From Anarhynchus alexandrinus (taxonomy: Eukaryota; Chordata; Aves; Charadriiformes; Charadriidae), in contig VUYV01000155.1 in assembly GCA_008711295.1 (NCBI GenBank), positions 132,850 to 196,849 on the forward strand: a stretch of 64,000 nucleotides of DNA, in the 5' to 3' direction. Of this stretch, positions 39,776 to 51,776 are shown one piece after another. The number at the start of each line of letters is the position of its first letter. The first letter of the stretch is position 1. The notes beneath the pieces are model-generated. The model ran no database searches, was not told the origin of the DNA, and saw only the letters and a program-made list of their open reading frames with translations. The translations under genes were made by a program, and so were the position numbers.

Positions 39776-41811
39776 AGAAAGAGCCAGGTACATAACAGCG
39801 TAGTCTTCTGAAGATGGTTGCACGGGGAACTACAAGCTTTTCAGGAAAAAAATAGCAAAAGTCTTAGCTGCTTTGCAAGGAATAGATATCTCTTATGGAG
39901 AGGAAGATATGTCACCATTTGGGAACATAAATTGAGAACACCCTTTAGATTAAGATCTTGTGAGCAATACAGCTGTGTTCTCCTCCCATCGGAGCAGAGG
40001 GTGTCAGGCTCCTCTGACGGAATAATTCTGCACTATAGAAAGGGAAGGAGGAAGCCTCTGTAATTAGGGCCCCTTTCTATTAAATATTTATACAATGTGA
40101 AAAATTTGCAGTAGGCAAAAAAAGAGGGACTCACAAGGATATATCGCCTGATAATCAGATCTTTTCCTGGGACTGGAAACAGAACAGAACGGTCCCACCG
40201 GTTAGCTGAACAGCCTAATAACAACTTTAGACCCGTTTCGCTCAAGTTGTGTTCTACACATAACTGAGAGAATATTAGTGTAACTTTTTATTTTTTAAAT
40301 TTGCTTTTAAAATTAAACCTTGTTATTTTACAACTCTCCTGACAAAGACATTCATGGCTGAAAAGTGTTTATTGCATTTTTAATACATCATATATATTGA
40401 AAAAAGCAAAGTCTTCCACTGCATTTGAACAAGAAAATGCTTGAGACATACAATGTACTTCATGCCTTTTAAGCCATAGTAACATTTGCTATACTAAATA
40501 ATGTTTTATTCTCTTTTTTTAATGAGCTTATTCAAAACCTGTAACTGCTCAGAGGAAATTAGATTAAGCTACACAGTAATGTGAATATTGGCTATCCGGG
40601 TCTATAACTACTATCTCAGAAGAAAGATGAGGCAAAATGTATCTTAAAAATGCATCTAATACTTGATATGATTAATGAACATCTACTCCTTTTGATAATT
40701 ACCACTGTTATGTGGTATTTTAACGTATATCCAGTATTATTCTCAAGAAAAATTGACCTAGAATTTTCCAAACTATGTTAGGCACGTTGTCTCTGAAACA
40801 TAATATTTGGAAACATTGTTGAAATACCTTGTAACAGTATTAAACATCGAAAGTAATGAACTCAGAATTATTCTACCACAAACCACTTGTGGCAAAATAC
40901 GACAGTGATCCAATCTATTACCTCTTTTAGTTGAAACTCCAAGCAAGGGTCTCCATTTATTATCCTTGATTATCCATCTGTGGCTGCTTAATTGAATGGA
41001 TTGCTGATAGAAATAATCTGTTAAAGGCTCTGTGTCTCAGATACCTCCCAACCAGTTCAAAAAAGAGAGTTAAAATGACAAATAGTATCAAAATTAGGCC
41101 CCCAGGTTGCATCCTGGAACTTTCAATTGATTATATAAATAATAGATTGAACATGTAACTTCCTCGTAACTTCTCAGAAAGTAGAATATTTCATGTGAGA
41201 AGTCCAGAGCTTGCTCACTTGGAGAACTGACATTTCAAGTGAAATTTGGACTCCGTTTTGGAGTTTTTCTTTCCCTGAAAGGTGACTGAAAGTTTGCAAA
41301 CAAAGAAAATATAACAATGGACCCTGTGAAGCAGCTAGCAGAAATGGACAGATACTTCTGGAACAGTAAACTGTCCTTTTTGCTATGTATGATCACATAA
41401 GTGTGTCTCATCTGCTGTACTTCCAGACTGATCATTCTATAGTTTCCTAAAATTTATGAGAAAGACTGTCTATAATTTGTTTTTCCAGAATTAAGTAATG
41501 TTTTATCCAGCGGCTTCTCAGTTATTTGAACAACTGAAGAACACTTATTGCTTATTTTCTTAAGTCATTATGGCACTGTTGGCCTTGAAGAGAATTTTTA
41601 AGTTACAATAACAAGCATCACATAATAGTTGGAATGGTTGATAAAAATAGTTTCTAACCTTAGATTTTTATATATACATCACTTGACTTACTTACAATAT
41701 AATTGCTTCACCTCTTTCCTACTTCCTGCTACTTCAAAAGAATTAAAAATGTACTTTTCTGGCAGTGTTAAGCATGACCGATCAGGCCTCATGCTATTGT
41801 CACATTACTGT

Positions 41812-41872
41812 AAACTAGGAGTAACTCGTGAAACACTGGATTTACACCGCTGTAAATCTGATGTAAGTGGGA
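41812..41872. repeat. Ancient amniote repeat remnant (GTAACTC / TTTACACC type)
   Basis: AACTAGGAGTAACTCGTGAA followed by GATTTACACCGCTGTAAATC. It resembles the old amniote element 'GGAGTTACTCC...GATTTACACCAGTGTAAAT'. The segment TTTACACCGCTGTAAA is itself a near-perfect inverted repeat. Confidence 0.45.
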
Positions 41873-42553
41873 TAAGCAAGCAACAAGGCTCGGCACCCCA
41901 TATGAAAATGCTTGGAACTCCTCCAATAAAAAGGTCATGCTTCAGAAGACGAGTTTAGTCTTTAGATGATGTGGTAATGGATGCAATAAAACCTCAAAAT
42001 GCTTTGCATAGACAAAATTCACACTGGCATAGTGGCTGAGATTCACGTTTGTGACCTGAACGCTTGTCTGCTGCAACAATGTCTAAACTACCAACCTTGA
42101 AGGCATTCCTATTGCTGAAGGAAAAACGATGTGTTCAGCTTGTAGAAGCATGTTTACCATATAGGTGCTTGGGTATCGTGAAGATGGACAGGGTATAGAA
42201 ACCTAAGTAGAACTGGCTGCATCGCTGTGGAGCTGTCTTCTCCACTAGCTTCATGCTAAATGTTGAATCAAACCGAAGGTAAAGAATTGTGGGGTCATGA
42301 TACTCAAAAATATTCCCAAGAATAACCAATGTACCCAAAGAGATTGCTACTTCTTTAATCACCACAGTGTCTGAGGGAATTGACAATACACTGCATGATA
42401 AATCTCTCAGTGAAAAGAACAGGAATGAAGACAAGAGAGGACGGTGCTGCCTCAATCTGTATCTTGGTGCTACGTCTGAACTCCAGAATAAAACACATTT
42501 TTCCCTCTTTAGTTCAGCCACACACACACATGCACATCTACACACAGAGGGGA

Positions 42554-43204
42554 AAAAAAAAAGCTGGCTTTCATTTTAATCAAGTGTACAAAGTACTGAG
42601 AAGCCACAGTGGACCTTGTGTGTGTGTTTGCGTGCAGTTTCAGGACAGGACTCCCACTGAGAACAAAGGATGTACAGAACGAATGCCAGAAATGTTCATA
42701 CTTTGTAGAACCAGTATTTCATGTCGGGAATTTAAAAATAGAGAATGACTATCTCTGTATAAAACAAAAATGGAAAAAGACCTAAAGAAACAAATAAAAA
42801 AAAAAAAAGGAAGATTTATTCTTAATAAACTCCAAAACAACACATAAAAAAAAAAAAAAAGGAAANNNNNNNNNNNNNNNNNNNNNNNNNNNNNNNNNNN
42901 NNNNNNNNNNNNNNNNNNNNNNNNNNNNNNNNNNNAAAAAAAAAAGCTGGCTTTCATTTTAATCAAGTGTACAAAGTACTGAGAAGCCACAGTGGACCTT
43001 GTGTGTGTGTTTGCGTGCAGTTTCAGGACAGGACTCCCGCTGAGAACAAAGGATGTACAGAACGAATGCCAGAAATGTTCATACTTTGTAGAACCAGTAT
43101 TTCATGTCGGGAATTTAAAAATAGAGAATGACTATCTCTGTATAAAACAAAAATGGAAAAAGACCTAAAGAAACAAATAAAAAAAAAAAAGGAAGATTTA
43201 TTCT
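42554..43204. repeat. About 270-bp duplication across a 70-N gap, probable allelic or assembly duplicate
   Basis: 42554-42822 recurs at 42936-43204 (offset 383) on the far side of N's at 42866-42935. I noticed one substitution (A at 42656, G at 43039) and a one-base difference in an A-run (13 against 12). The tail of the first copy then diverges next to the gap. This fits two haplotype contigs that failed to merge; a real duplication is possible. Confidence 0.8.
42866..42935. other. Assembly gap (70 N)
   Basis: A run of 70 undetermined bases flanked on both sides by A-rich sequence. Confidence 0.99.
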
Positions 43205-44499
43205 TTAGTAACTTCTGAACGTTACTGTAAAATAGCAAAACTGGGATATTGTTTATGATTTAAGACACCCACATTTCAGTAGCTAGCACACTAAATTGAT
43301 AATTGTTCACAAAACCAGCTAAAACATATCTGTTGGTTTTACATGTACTGGTAAAAGAGAACTGGCACCATAAAATACTAAACCCCACAAGTTTTTAGCT
43401 TTTCTGTCACATCTCAGTGCACTTAATATCCTTCTGTCATATTATTTATGACTTCACAAAGAAACCAGTTATTTCCCATTATCTCTTCAATAAATAAGTA
43501 AAGCAGAGCATGCTGCAGCGCTACAATTCGTTAATGAGATGCCTACAAAATCGTCACGGTGTCTAGTCTCAGAAGCTTGCACAGCATCTAACTATCAGAG
43601 TTCGCCTCAGCCCTGAAGAGTAATTGCATTTTTTTACACATTGATATGTTCCAACCTGACGGCTGAGACACATTTTGGAGTGGATTACATAAAGTAAGTA
43701 AACCTTTCCATGACACATTTAACATTTAAAAAACCAAAAATTCTAACAGTGTTTTCAGCATTTTCATTAACATTTCCACCAGTCTATCGCAAGAGAGTCT
43801 CCTTCCTTTCTGATAAGGAAAGCAGGTCAAAACTTTTACTTTGGATTTCACGTGAGAAAAATCCAACGCTCAAGTCCCATCGGAATGAATTCTTTTACAG
43901 TTATGAACTAATGACATACAAATGTTTTATATACTGTAAGACATAACTAGAATCCTGATCTAAAGCCCGCTGAAGAAAATGGAAGCCTTTCCATTAGCTC
44001 CTGTGGGCTTTGCCTCTAAACCCAAATGGTGGTAGAAATTATTAACTTTTCCACCCATTAATCTGTACTGCTGCTTAGGAAAAAAAACCTCACAGGTGAA
44101 AAATGTTTCTCTTTTGAATTCGATCAGTAAGACTGTCATAAATGAAAAGAAACTGGCACATAATTACTCCTACTTTTAGAAAGACAAAATATTTACCAAT
44201 ATTTTTCAAATACAGTAAGTACAGTTTCTCCTACGGTTTCTAGTGACCTTTTTATCATGAGACATAGTGTTCTTTATATATATTTCTTTAGGTTTATTTG
44301 CTGTAGGTTCTCTCATTTCATTTCACTAGTTTGTAGTACAGCTCCATAATATTCCTCTACACCTTTTTTCTTGTAGCAGTATTTTATATCTTGGAATATC
44401 ATTTCAGCTGTGTTTTCCACTATTTATTAAATGCACTATCAAGGACAGAAGATTTAAATGCTGTGACTTTTGTATGTCTTCCATCTTTCTATTCCACTT
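43205..44499. other. Intronic sequence, no gene
   Basis: AT-rich; contains an ancient palindromic repeat remnant at 43951-44022. The stretch 43500-43690 is less AT-rich and has no identifiable repeat. Confidence 0.6.
43951..44022 (+). repeat. Ancient amniote palindromic repeat remnant
   Basis: AATCCTGATCTAAAGCCCGC, then TGAAGAAAATGGAAGCCTTT, then CCATTAGCTCCTGTGGGCTT. Both arms match the old palindromic element 'CCTGATCCAAAGCCCATTGAAGTCAATGG ... ATTGACTTCAATGGGCTTTGGATCAGG' (recalled). Confidence 0.5.
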
Positions 44500-44596
44500 T
44501 CTAGTGGGAGGTGCCCCTGCCCATGGCAGGGGGGTTGGAACTAGACGGTCATCAAGGTCCCTTCCAACCTAAACTATTCTATGATTCTATGATTCA
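44500..44596 (+). mobile_element. CR1 LINE 3' end, short fragment
   Basis: TAGTGGGAGGTGCCCCTGCC, then GGGGGGTTGGAACTAGACGG and CTTCCAACCTAAACTATTCT, ending in ATGATTC repeats. Only the 3' untranslated end is present (strong 5' truncation). Confidence 0.92.
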
Positions 44597-44852
44597 ATTA
44601 GCAGAGAATTATTTACCCAGGACTCTAAAGACGTGTACAGAGGCTAGTGTAATATAACTATACTGCCTCAAGAGAATATGGGTACACAAATTTTTCTGAG
44701 GTGACCTGTTCAGCATATTCTTTGTCGTTTCTCCCAAGAAAGATGTTGTCACTCTGAGTGGACAATACCATTAGGAAAAAGCATCTTGGGGAAAGAAGCT
44801 TGAAAATGGAATAAAGAGCAGTTAAACTGCATTAGATCATTACCCCACATCT

Positions 44853-44895
44853 GAAGGAAAAGAAAAAGAAAAAAGGAAAGAAAAAAGAAAAGGAA
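44853..44895. repeat. AAAG/AAAAG purine tract
   Basis: GGAAAAGAAAAAGAAAAAAG-type units, purine only; low-complexity sequence. Confidence 0.8.
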
Positions 44896-46584
44896 TTCAA
44901 AGCTCTGACCCCATGGTTAGTTCATTTTGCTGTCCTGGAACAGGATTCAATTAGAAAGTAGAGACATTTTTGGTGTGCGCGCATAGGTTTTTGCACGTGA
45001 TTTAGTGTTGAAGCTCCCATTGCAGTCATTGCAGTCAATTAGTCTAGAGAGTGATTTAGCTCACCTGAAAGTAGACACACATATTTGAGCATCTCACCTA
45101 GGCACTCCTGAATTCTGTTCTCTTTTTCTTCAAGTATGTGACTCAAGAGGAACAGAGAAAAATCAGCATTATTTATATATGAGAAAAAAGAAAAAGAAAT
45201 TTCTCAGGTAGAAAAAAAAAATCAGACATAAGATGATCGGTAAAATTCCTGGAAGAGTAAATGCCATCAGAAAAACTTTTTTAGTCAACAACCAATCTCA
45301 GGCAATAAGGATAGAGATATGTGTTTATCCACAAAACTCATTTACACATGCTATATGATTACTGTTTAATAAGCCATTTCCTTCCAAGAAACAGTTGTGA
45401 ATATGCATAAAGTCACTCATGCAGTGCATCCATGCCAGCAAAGCTGCAATGTGCTCTTAAATGGAATAAAACCTATTCTCTCTCAGTTCTTCTTCCAGGA
45501 TTTTCGGAGTATTGGCATCCTTGTGTCACATCAGAAAAAAAATTAACTGCAACTTTATTTGTTTCTCACAAAAAAAAATTATGTAGCTAATTGTCACCAT
45601 GTATGGGAAGAATCTAAGAAAGTGTGGGCCTTCTCACGGGGAGGGATGGATTTTAATGTGGAAAAGCAAGCAAGCAAGAAGTGCACACAATAATCATTGT
45701 GCTGTTGATACGTATGGGTCTTCACCAGCCATTGATTTTAACTGATTGTTTGACAGATTCTTATTAAGGAACTGAGTATTTCTCCTTTGTGCCTATTTAA
45801 TATATGACCTTATCCTAATATAGTTAAGCAGGACAATCCCAAAGTATAGGCAGAACTATCAGTTTAAAAGTCCTTTATACCAGCAGGATAACGAGGAGAT
45901 ATAATATATGGCACATTTTTTACCGACTATTTTAGTAAACAGATCAACCAACAGATAAAACCTTTATTACTCTAAATAGCACTGTTATACCAGTCCAAAA
46001 TTAGTTACATCAGGCTCTGGCTGTCATGTTCTCTGATGTTATTAATGTGTGATATCTTTTCAAGGTTGTCTGAAAGTTTCTGTGAGTTAACACCACTTCG
46101 GTAAGCTAAGGAAAATAATATGTCAACTTGTTCCCCTTTTAGCTGTACGAAACTCTGAGCAAATTCCCTACTCCAGTGTTGATTATGACCAATTTCTGTG
46201 AAATACTCATGGAAGGTTTCCATCTATGACTCAACCTCCATGTTATCAGAGGAGATGCTGAATTATTTGCTTCCTGTAAAGAGCTTCCTCATGATAAACT
46301 GCGGACAGAACAAACCTACACCAGAAGTTGGAATCTATTATTTTACTGTTTTTCTGATGATGAAACTGTGCTTCAAGAAATATAACTAAACTCTATCTTT
46401 TGCTTTTTTCACCCTATCTCTGTATAAGGTACTTATAGCAATACATGTGTTGCAGGAATCCCTGTGGCACTGCCACGGAGTTTGGTTTAAATCCTTAGAG
46501 TTTGAGATAGTTCAAATAAATAATTGTTTTTCTGGTCAATATCTTGCTAGAGTTGTTCATACACATGCTTGATGCAAAGTCCTC

Positions 46585-46710
46585 TCAGGTCAAATCCAAG
46601 TCTCTAATTGATTTCCATGGGCTTTGGATCAAGCGAATAGCACTAAATCCTGCAAGGCATTCAGCACTCCCAGGTGCTGCAGCATTTATTCATCTTCCAT
46701 TGAAATGCTT
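46585..46710 (+). repeat. Ancient amniote palindromic repeat remnant
   Basis: CCATGGGCTTTGGATCAAGC followed by AAATCCTGCAAGGCATTCAG and CACTCCCAGGTGCTGCAG. It matches the 'GGGCTTTGGATCAGGCCC' and 'GATCCTGCAAGGTGCTGAGCAC' arms of the old amniote family also seen at 43951. Confidence 0.5.
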
Positions 46711-47049
46711 ATTAAGTTTCAGTGTTTTGAAGCTGACGTAAATTCTTATCACCTTGTAGATTATGACCTCTGATTATATAAATAGCTAAAAAAATAGAGA
46801 TGTAAGAAATAACTGTGAGTTTAAAGCAGCTGTTTTCCTATTTGCACAGTTTTCAAGCTCTATGATATTCTTGGACCCTCTGAACCTTTGGTACTAAAGA
46901 ATAGCTAACTTTTATCCATTACCCATGGTTCTCTAAAAGAATTTAGGAAAAAAAGTATCAAACAGCTTATTTCCCTAATCTAAGCCTGATCCAACCCACA
47001 GTTATATCATTTCCATTAACTAAGAATGTGAGAGGGCGAGATAAAGGAA

Positions 47050-47150
47050 CCATTTATCCCAGCGCCCTATCAGTGGCCAGAAGCAAATGACATGGGTAGG
47101 ACATAAGCAAGGGCAAGAACACAGCTTAAGGACTTCCAAAGGCAGATGTT
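47050..47150 (+). repeat. Ancient amniote interspersed repeat, same type as 35995
   Basis: CCATTTATCCCAGCGCCCTA followed by TCAGTGGCCAGAAGCAAATG and later AAGGGCAAGAACA. It follows 'ccatctagcccagtatcctgtc...cagtggccagtagcagatg' recalled from turtle and crocodilian DNA. Confidence 0.45.
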
Positions 47151-50100
47151 ATATCTTTTGTATTTGATATGCATTGGTGGATATTTTGCCATTAATTTTT
47201 CAAATTGTTTTCTCAGTCAAAAAAGAATGGCACAGTAACAGCTTGAATGTGGCCTTTCATCATAAGACGAAATTGTTCTCTCATAGCATTGTTTCTCAAA
47301 AATATTCTCGGTTCCATGTGTGGATGAAAAGTAAAAATTGCTTTGAACTGAAATCCCAAAAGCAATTCAGATCAAACAATCCAAATGTGTCATTTCATTT
47401 CAAATTTTTGTTCTACATTTCTAAACAAAAATGAATAAAGAATAAGTGGTTTTCATTCATAGATTTTTGGAAACAGGAAATTCATACATTATATTTTCCA
47501 ACTACATTTTGCTTTTATCAAAGTCTCGCTTAAAGAAAAAAGTTCAAATATTCCCGAATAGATTTCCTATTACCTTACATAGCAAGAGGTCTTGATGTTT
47601 TATTGTGAAACTTCTAGAAGGAATATGAGGTTTCTTTTGGAAAATGTTCCAGATATTTAATTGAACATATTCACCTTATCTTGATATTATCTTAGTTTGA
47701 CTGCAAAAGTTCTGGGCACCTTTTATAATTCAAATGCAGTAAACACAATCAGTAAATAAGTTACCAACTCTTATACTATAGCAACAAAAACTTGTGAACA
47801 GGTATATTGCTCTTCTACCTTGCACCACGAACCTGTCATAGTGAACCTGACTGGGAGACCACAGGACACGGAAGAGTTAGTGATCCACATCCCCATGAAA
47901 TTAAGTAAGCGTAGTAGACCTGTGCTGCATGTCCATACGGGCCTTCAGGCTGTGCTGTGCTGCATAAATACCTTGTCCGCAGGATAAAAGATCATTGTAA
48001 CAAAGAAAGAAGCCTACAGGCAGCTCAGTAATGGCAATTATGTGTGGCTTTGCCTTTATCTAGAAGTGCAGTAAGAAGTTCTCACGAGAACATTCTTTAT
48101 GAATAGAGTTGCTTTATTGTTAAAAAAAATATATATATATCATAGTGCAAAGGACCAAAAAGGAGGATCTTCTCCCCATGGACAGGGTCTATGCAGCATG
48201 CCAGGGGAAAATCCATCCAATGCTACATGAATGCAAGGTTCCCAGCATCTGAGGGGAAGTAAGATTTACTAGCTATCTATATTAATTTTTTAAATGTTTT
48301 ACTTCTAAACCAGCTATTTTATTAAGCCATTTGTTGTTAGGCCTTTCTCGTCGAGATCCAGAAACAATCCTGCACCTTCTCTCTCTCACCTCACATCCCA
48401 CCACCCCACCATGGTGCAGAACACCAGTCACTATCAGGCTGCTCTCTTGAAGGACTAGCAATTCAAATTTCTAACACTGTCTTCAGCTTTTTCTTAATTT
48501 CCAGTAAACTAGTTAGGTAAATAACTTCTCAATCTATGTCTTAAAATAGTGGAAAAATGGTCGGCATATTAAAAATATCATTTCAAGTCTCAGAAGTACA
48601 TAAATAAACTTCATACAAGGACTTGATCCAAGGACAACTTAGAATTAGGCAAGAAGTTTAAGAAAGAACCTATATTTTCTCCCATCAACATCATCAGTCT
48701 TCAAGCATGTAAATAACATTTACTTGAACGGCAAATGGGAGGAGTACTATTTTTTAATATAATTAAATCAAAATTAATTTCCCCAAATTATGACACAACC
48801 ACTGATGCCCCTCAAAAGAGAAGCAAACTTTCTGTAGTGGTGCAGTGATGCAGGATAGCACTTTTGCTTTAAAACTTTTTGGAAGTTTATGATAAAGCTT
48901 TGCAGTTGAGGGAAAAAAAAAGAGGAAATATTATTTCTTCTGCAGTTTATTCATCTCTTTCCAAAAAAAAAAAAAGAGTTTAATATGCCATTTAATGCAT
49001 AAAGGAACATAATTTCATGAAATCTTACACAAAAGAGAAACATACTGAAGTAAATGTCGTTATTTCACACTAGTATAGAACTGTGCTAGCTGGCAAATTT
49101 GAGATTTGCTGCTCTGGAAAAGCAGAACATGAAGATTAACTAAAATGAGTTAAGCCAAATCATTGCTGATAACAGGATTTCATACCAAATTACAGAATTT
49201 CCTCAACAGAGAGATTGGTATGATTTGCAGAGAAGCGAACAAAGTTCAGAAGGCAAATGAGAAAGTCATAAACTCTGAAGCAGTTTTGACCATAATCCTC
49301 TCTCATGGCCCTCAAGTGTCTGCAGTGCTCCAGTCTGGAGGCAGCTTTAAAGAAAATGGTAATTTTTAAATTGAATTAAATATGAAAATGAATACTGCAA
49401 TGAGGAGACTGTCCCCGCTCAAATTTAGTTTAGTATGTCCCTAAGATTTTCAGTCTGCTTCAGAGCTATGCATCGGCAATGCTTAACTGTAGTCTAGAGC
49501 TCTGACACCTCCTGGAAGACACTGGAATAATGGCCTGGGGGAACATGCCTGACACCTCTCCACTGGGGGATAAATATATTAACCCGGAGGTACTTTAAAA
49601 ACAGACAGTGGTGAAACAATTAACAAGACCAACATGTGAATCAGTTGAACAGGGAGAACAGGAATAGTTTACAACCCTTTGATATTAAGGTTTTCAAGCT
49701 CTCCATATCTTAATGCAAAAACATTGCTATTTGCAGAATGACTTCTTTCCTGCAGAAAATTGCAGTGGATAGTTAACTAAATGTTTCTTTCAGTTTTCTA
49801 GAGGTTTTTTCTAAACCAGCAGAAACATTAGAACACTTTTTTTTTTTTTCAAATTTAATTTTTTTGGTGTTGCTTGGAAAAGGCAAAAAAATTGGCAAAA
49901 GCCTTGAGGGTTACACAAAACAAGAATATTTTGAGTTTAAATGTGGCAGACGCATTGCCTTTTTGATAAAGTGGGAATTGTCATGAAATCCCAAGCACGT
50001 ACTCTGCTATGATCTTTGAAAGGAATATGTCATGGGCCTTTTCGAGTTACATAACTGGGAACAAGCAGACTAGACCAAACTAGTTAGACATGAAGGCTGG

Positions 50101-50378
50101 GATTTATCTCATCCATTTCACTTGGTATTTAAATATTTAAGTCTCTGCTAATCATAATAAATTTCATTTATACTCAGTGCAGAGGAATGAGCACCTCCAG
50201 ATGCCTGCTTCTCTTCATTACTTCCTAAGGGAGACAAGGATGACTAGTTCAGAAGGATTTAACTTTTGGAGGAGTAAGTTAGGGCTTATAAATACCTCGC
50301 AGAGATGGTAAGCAACTGGCAGAGAAATAAGTTTGAATTCCACCTCCAGATTCTTCTATAATAATTCTATTGTACAGT

Positions 50379-50465
50379 ATGTCCTGATTGTCTCCTTTAA
50401 AAAAAAGGATGTCCTACTTGTCTCCTTTAAAAGAGTTGTATGCCCTGATTGTCTCCTTTAAAAAC
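50379..50465. repeat. Three-unit minisatellite, about 31-bp period
   Basis: ATGTCCTGATTGTCTCCTTT, ATGTCCTACTTGTCTCCTTT and ATGCCCTGATTGTCTCCTTT occur in tandem with A-rich spacers of varying sequence. Confidence 0.88.
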
Positions 50466-51500
50466 CCACACACCTAAGATATAATCTATAAATTCTATAG
50501 CTATATCCCTGCACACAAACATAGGGACTGGGAAAAGAACTGTATACAGACAACATGAAAGGCTTATTTAAGGAAACCTTTCTGCTGAATTTGGATTTGT
50601 TTGCTTTGAAAACAAAGGAACTTCTCAGTATAGCTAGTGAGCTGGAAAATAGGTATCAGAAAGTATAAGGCAGAAGATACACCACTGACACTAAAGACAT
50701 GAACCAACCTGTTTTCAGCCTTTTGATATAAGTATCTCTCAAACCCACTCATAGGGGTCCAAATCCATAGTTCAAACCCTTGTCCTGTCCAGTATTCCAC
50801 ACCGTCTAGCGCTTTTCTCTGTATTTATTTAATTTGTTTGCAAAGATGCTGCAAACAGTGCACGCTAAACGTGGTGGCTACGTAGAGAAACAGGTAAAGC
50901 TCACATACCTTCTGGGAAAGTTGTTGCAAAACCGACAACCCCTTTCCTACTGCATGGCCAAACCCACTGCAAATCCACTCTGTGGATCACTGCCTGACAG
51001 ACATCGCGCTGTACTCATGGTGTGAAGAGGGCTTGGGGCATGCAGTGGCCAGAAGGCAGTTGCACCCAAGGGGATCTGGGCAGTTGACTCCAGGTACTCT
51101 TTCCTGTCTCCTCCTAGAGACCTGAAACAAAACTGGTTCCTATCTCCCCTTCCCACAACTAAGTTTTTATCCTACATGCTTGCGCTGCTGCACAAAGGTG
51201 TCTGCATTTTAAAATCATTGGTCGCGTGTGCCAGACACAACTAGTCAGCATCATCTGTGGTCTGCAGCTGTGCCTGTCCCCAGAGGAGAAGACAGGTTGT
51301 CACAGCTCTGCTGGTACGGCGAGAGCCTGAACCGTGCTGAAGGGCTCACCAGCACGACTAGCAACACCGCTTCTTCCATGAATGATTTAATGCATTACAT
51401 TTCAAAAGTTTAGGCCTTGGAAGGAAAGAAACCGTAGATTAAATGAATTATAATGGTTGCAGTCTTTCAGCAGCTACCATTTCTGCAATGATCTGATTGA

Positions 51501-51776
51501 CAGAACAAGAGGGAATGGCTTCAAGCTCCAACAGGGTAGATTTAGACTGAACATTAGGAAAGAATTTTTCACAGAAAGAGTGGTTGGGCATTGGAATAGG
51601 CTGCCCAGGGAGGTGGTTGAGTCACCATCCCTGGATGTGCTTAAGAGCCGTTTAGATGTGGTGTTGGGGGATATGGTGTAGGGGAGAACTTTGTAGAGTA
51701 GGGTAGATGGTTGGACTCGATGATCCCAAGGGTCTCTTCCAACCTAGACAATTCTATGATTCTATGATTCTATGAT
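51501..51776 (+). mobile_element. CR1 LINE 3' end with probable target-site duplication
   Basis: Ends of ORF2 are readable ([38 protein letters not shown], then a stop at 51681), followed by a 3' tail with ATTCTATG repeats. The 13 bases before the insert (ATGATCTGATTGA, 51488-51500) recur with one change after it (ATGATCTGACTGA, 51772-51784), although the second copy overlaps the CR1 tail repeats. Its 3' part (GTGTTGGGGGATATGGTGTA) differs from the 12666 copy, so a different CR1 subfamily. Confidence 0.93.

Larger units (their letters stand above)
38546..42552. other. Intronic sequence, no gene
   Basis: AT-rich. It holds TA/TG-rich low-complexity DNA (39460-39640), a T/G-rich tract (39722-39775), one ancient repeat (41812-41872) and CA-rich sequence at 42522-42545. 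Confidence 0.65.
44597..51487. other. Intronic sequence, no gene
   Basis: Contains a purine tract (44853-44895), ancient repeats at 46585-46710 and 47050-47150, T and A runs (48956-48974, 49838-49866), a three-unit minisatellite (50379-50465) and a GC-richer block at about 50860-51370 without recognised content. Confidence 0.65.

Noticed and set aside
42640..43238. Phe-rich frames on both sides of the N gap
   Set aside because: They are translations of A-runs and of the duplicated segment; one contains the N's themselves.
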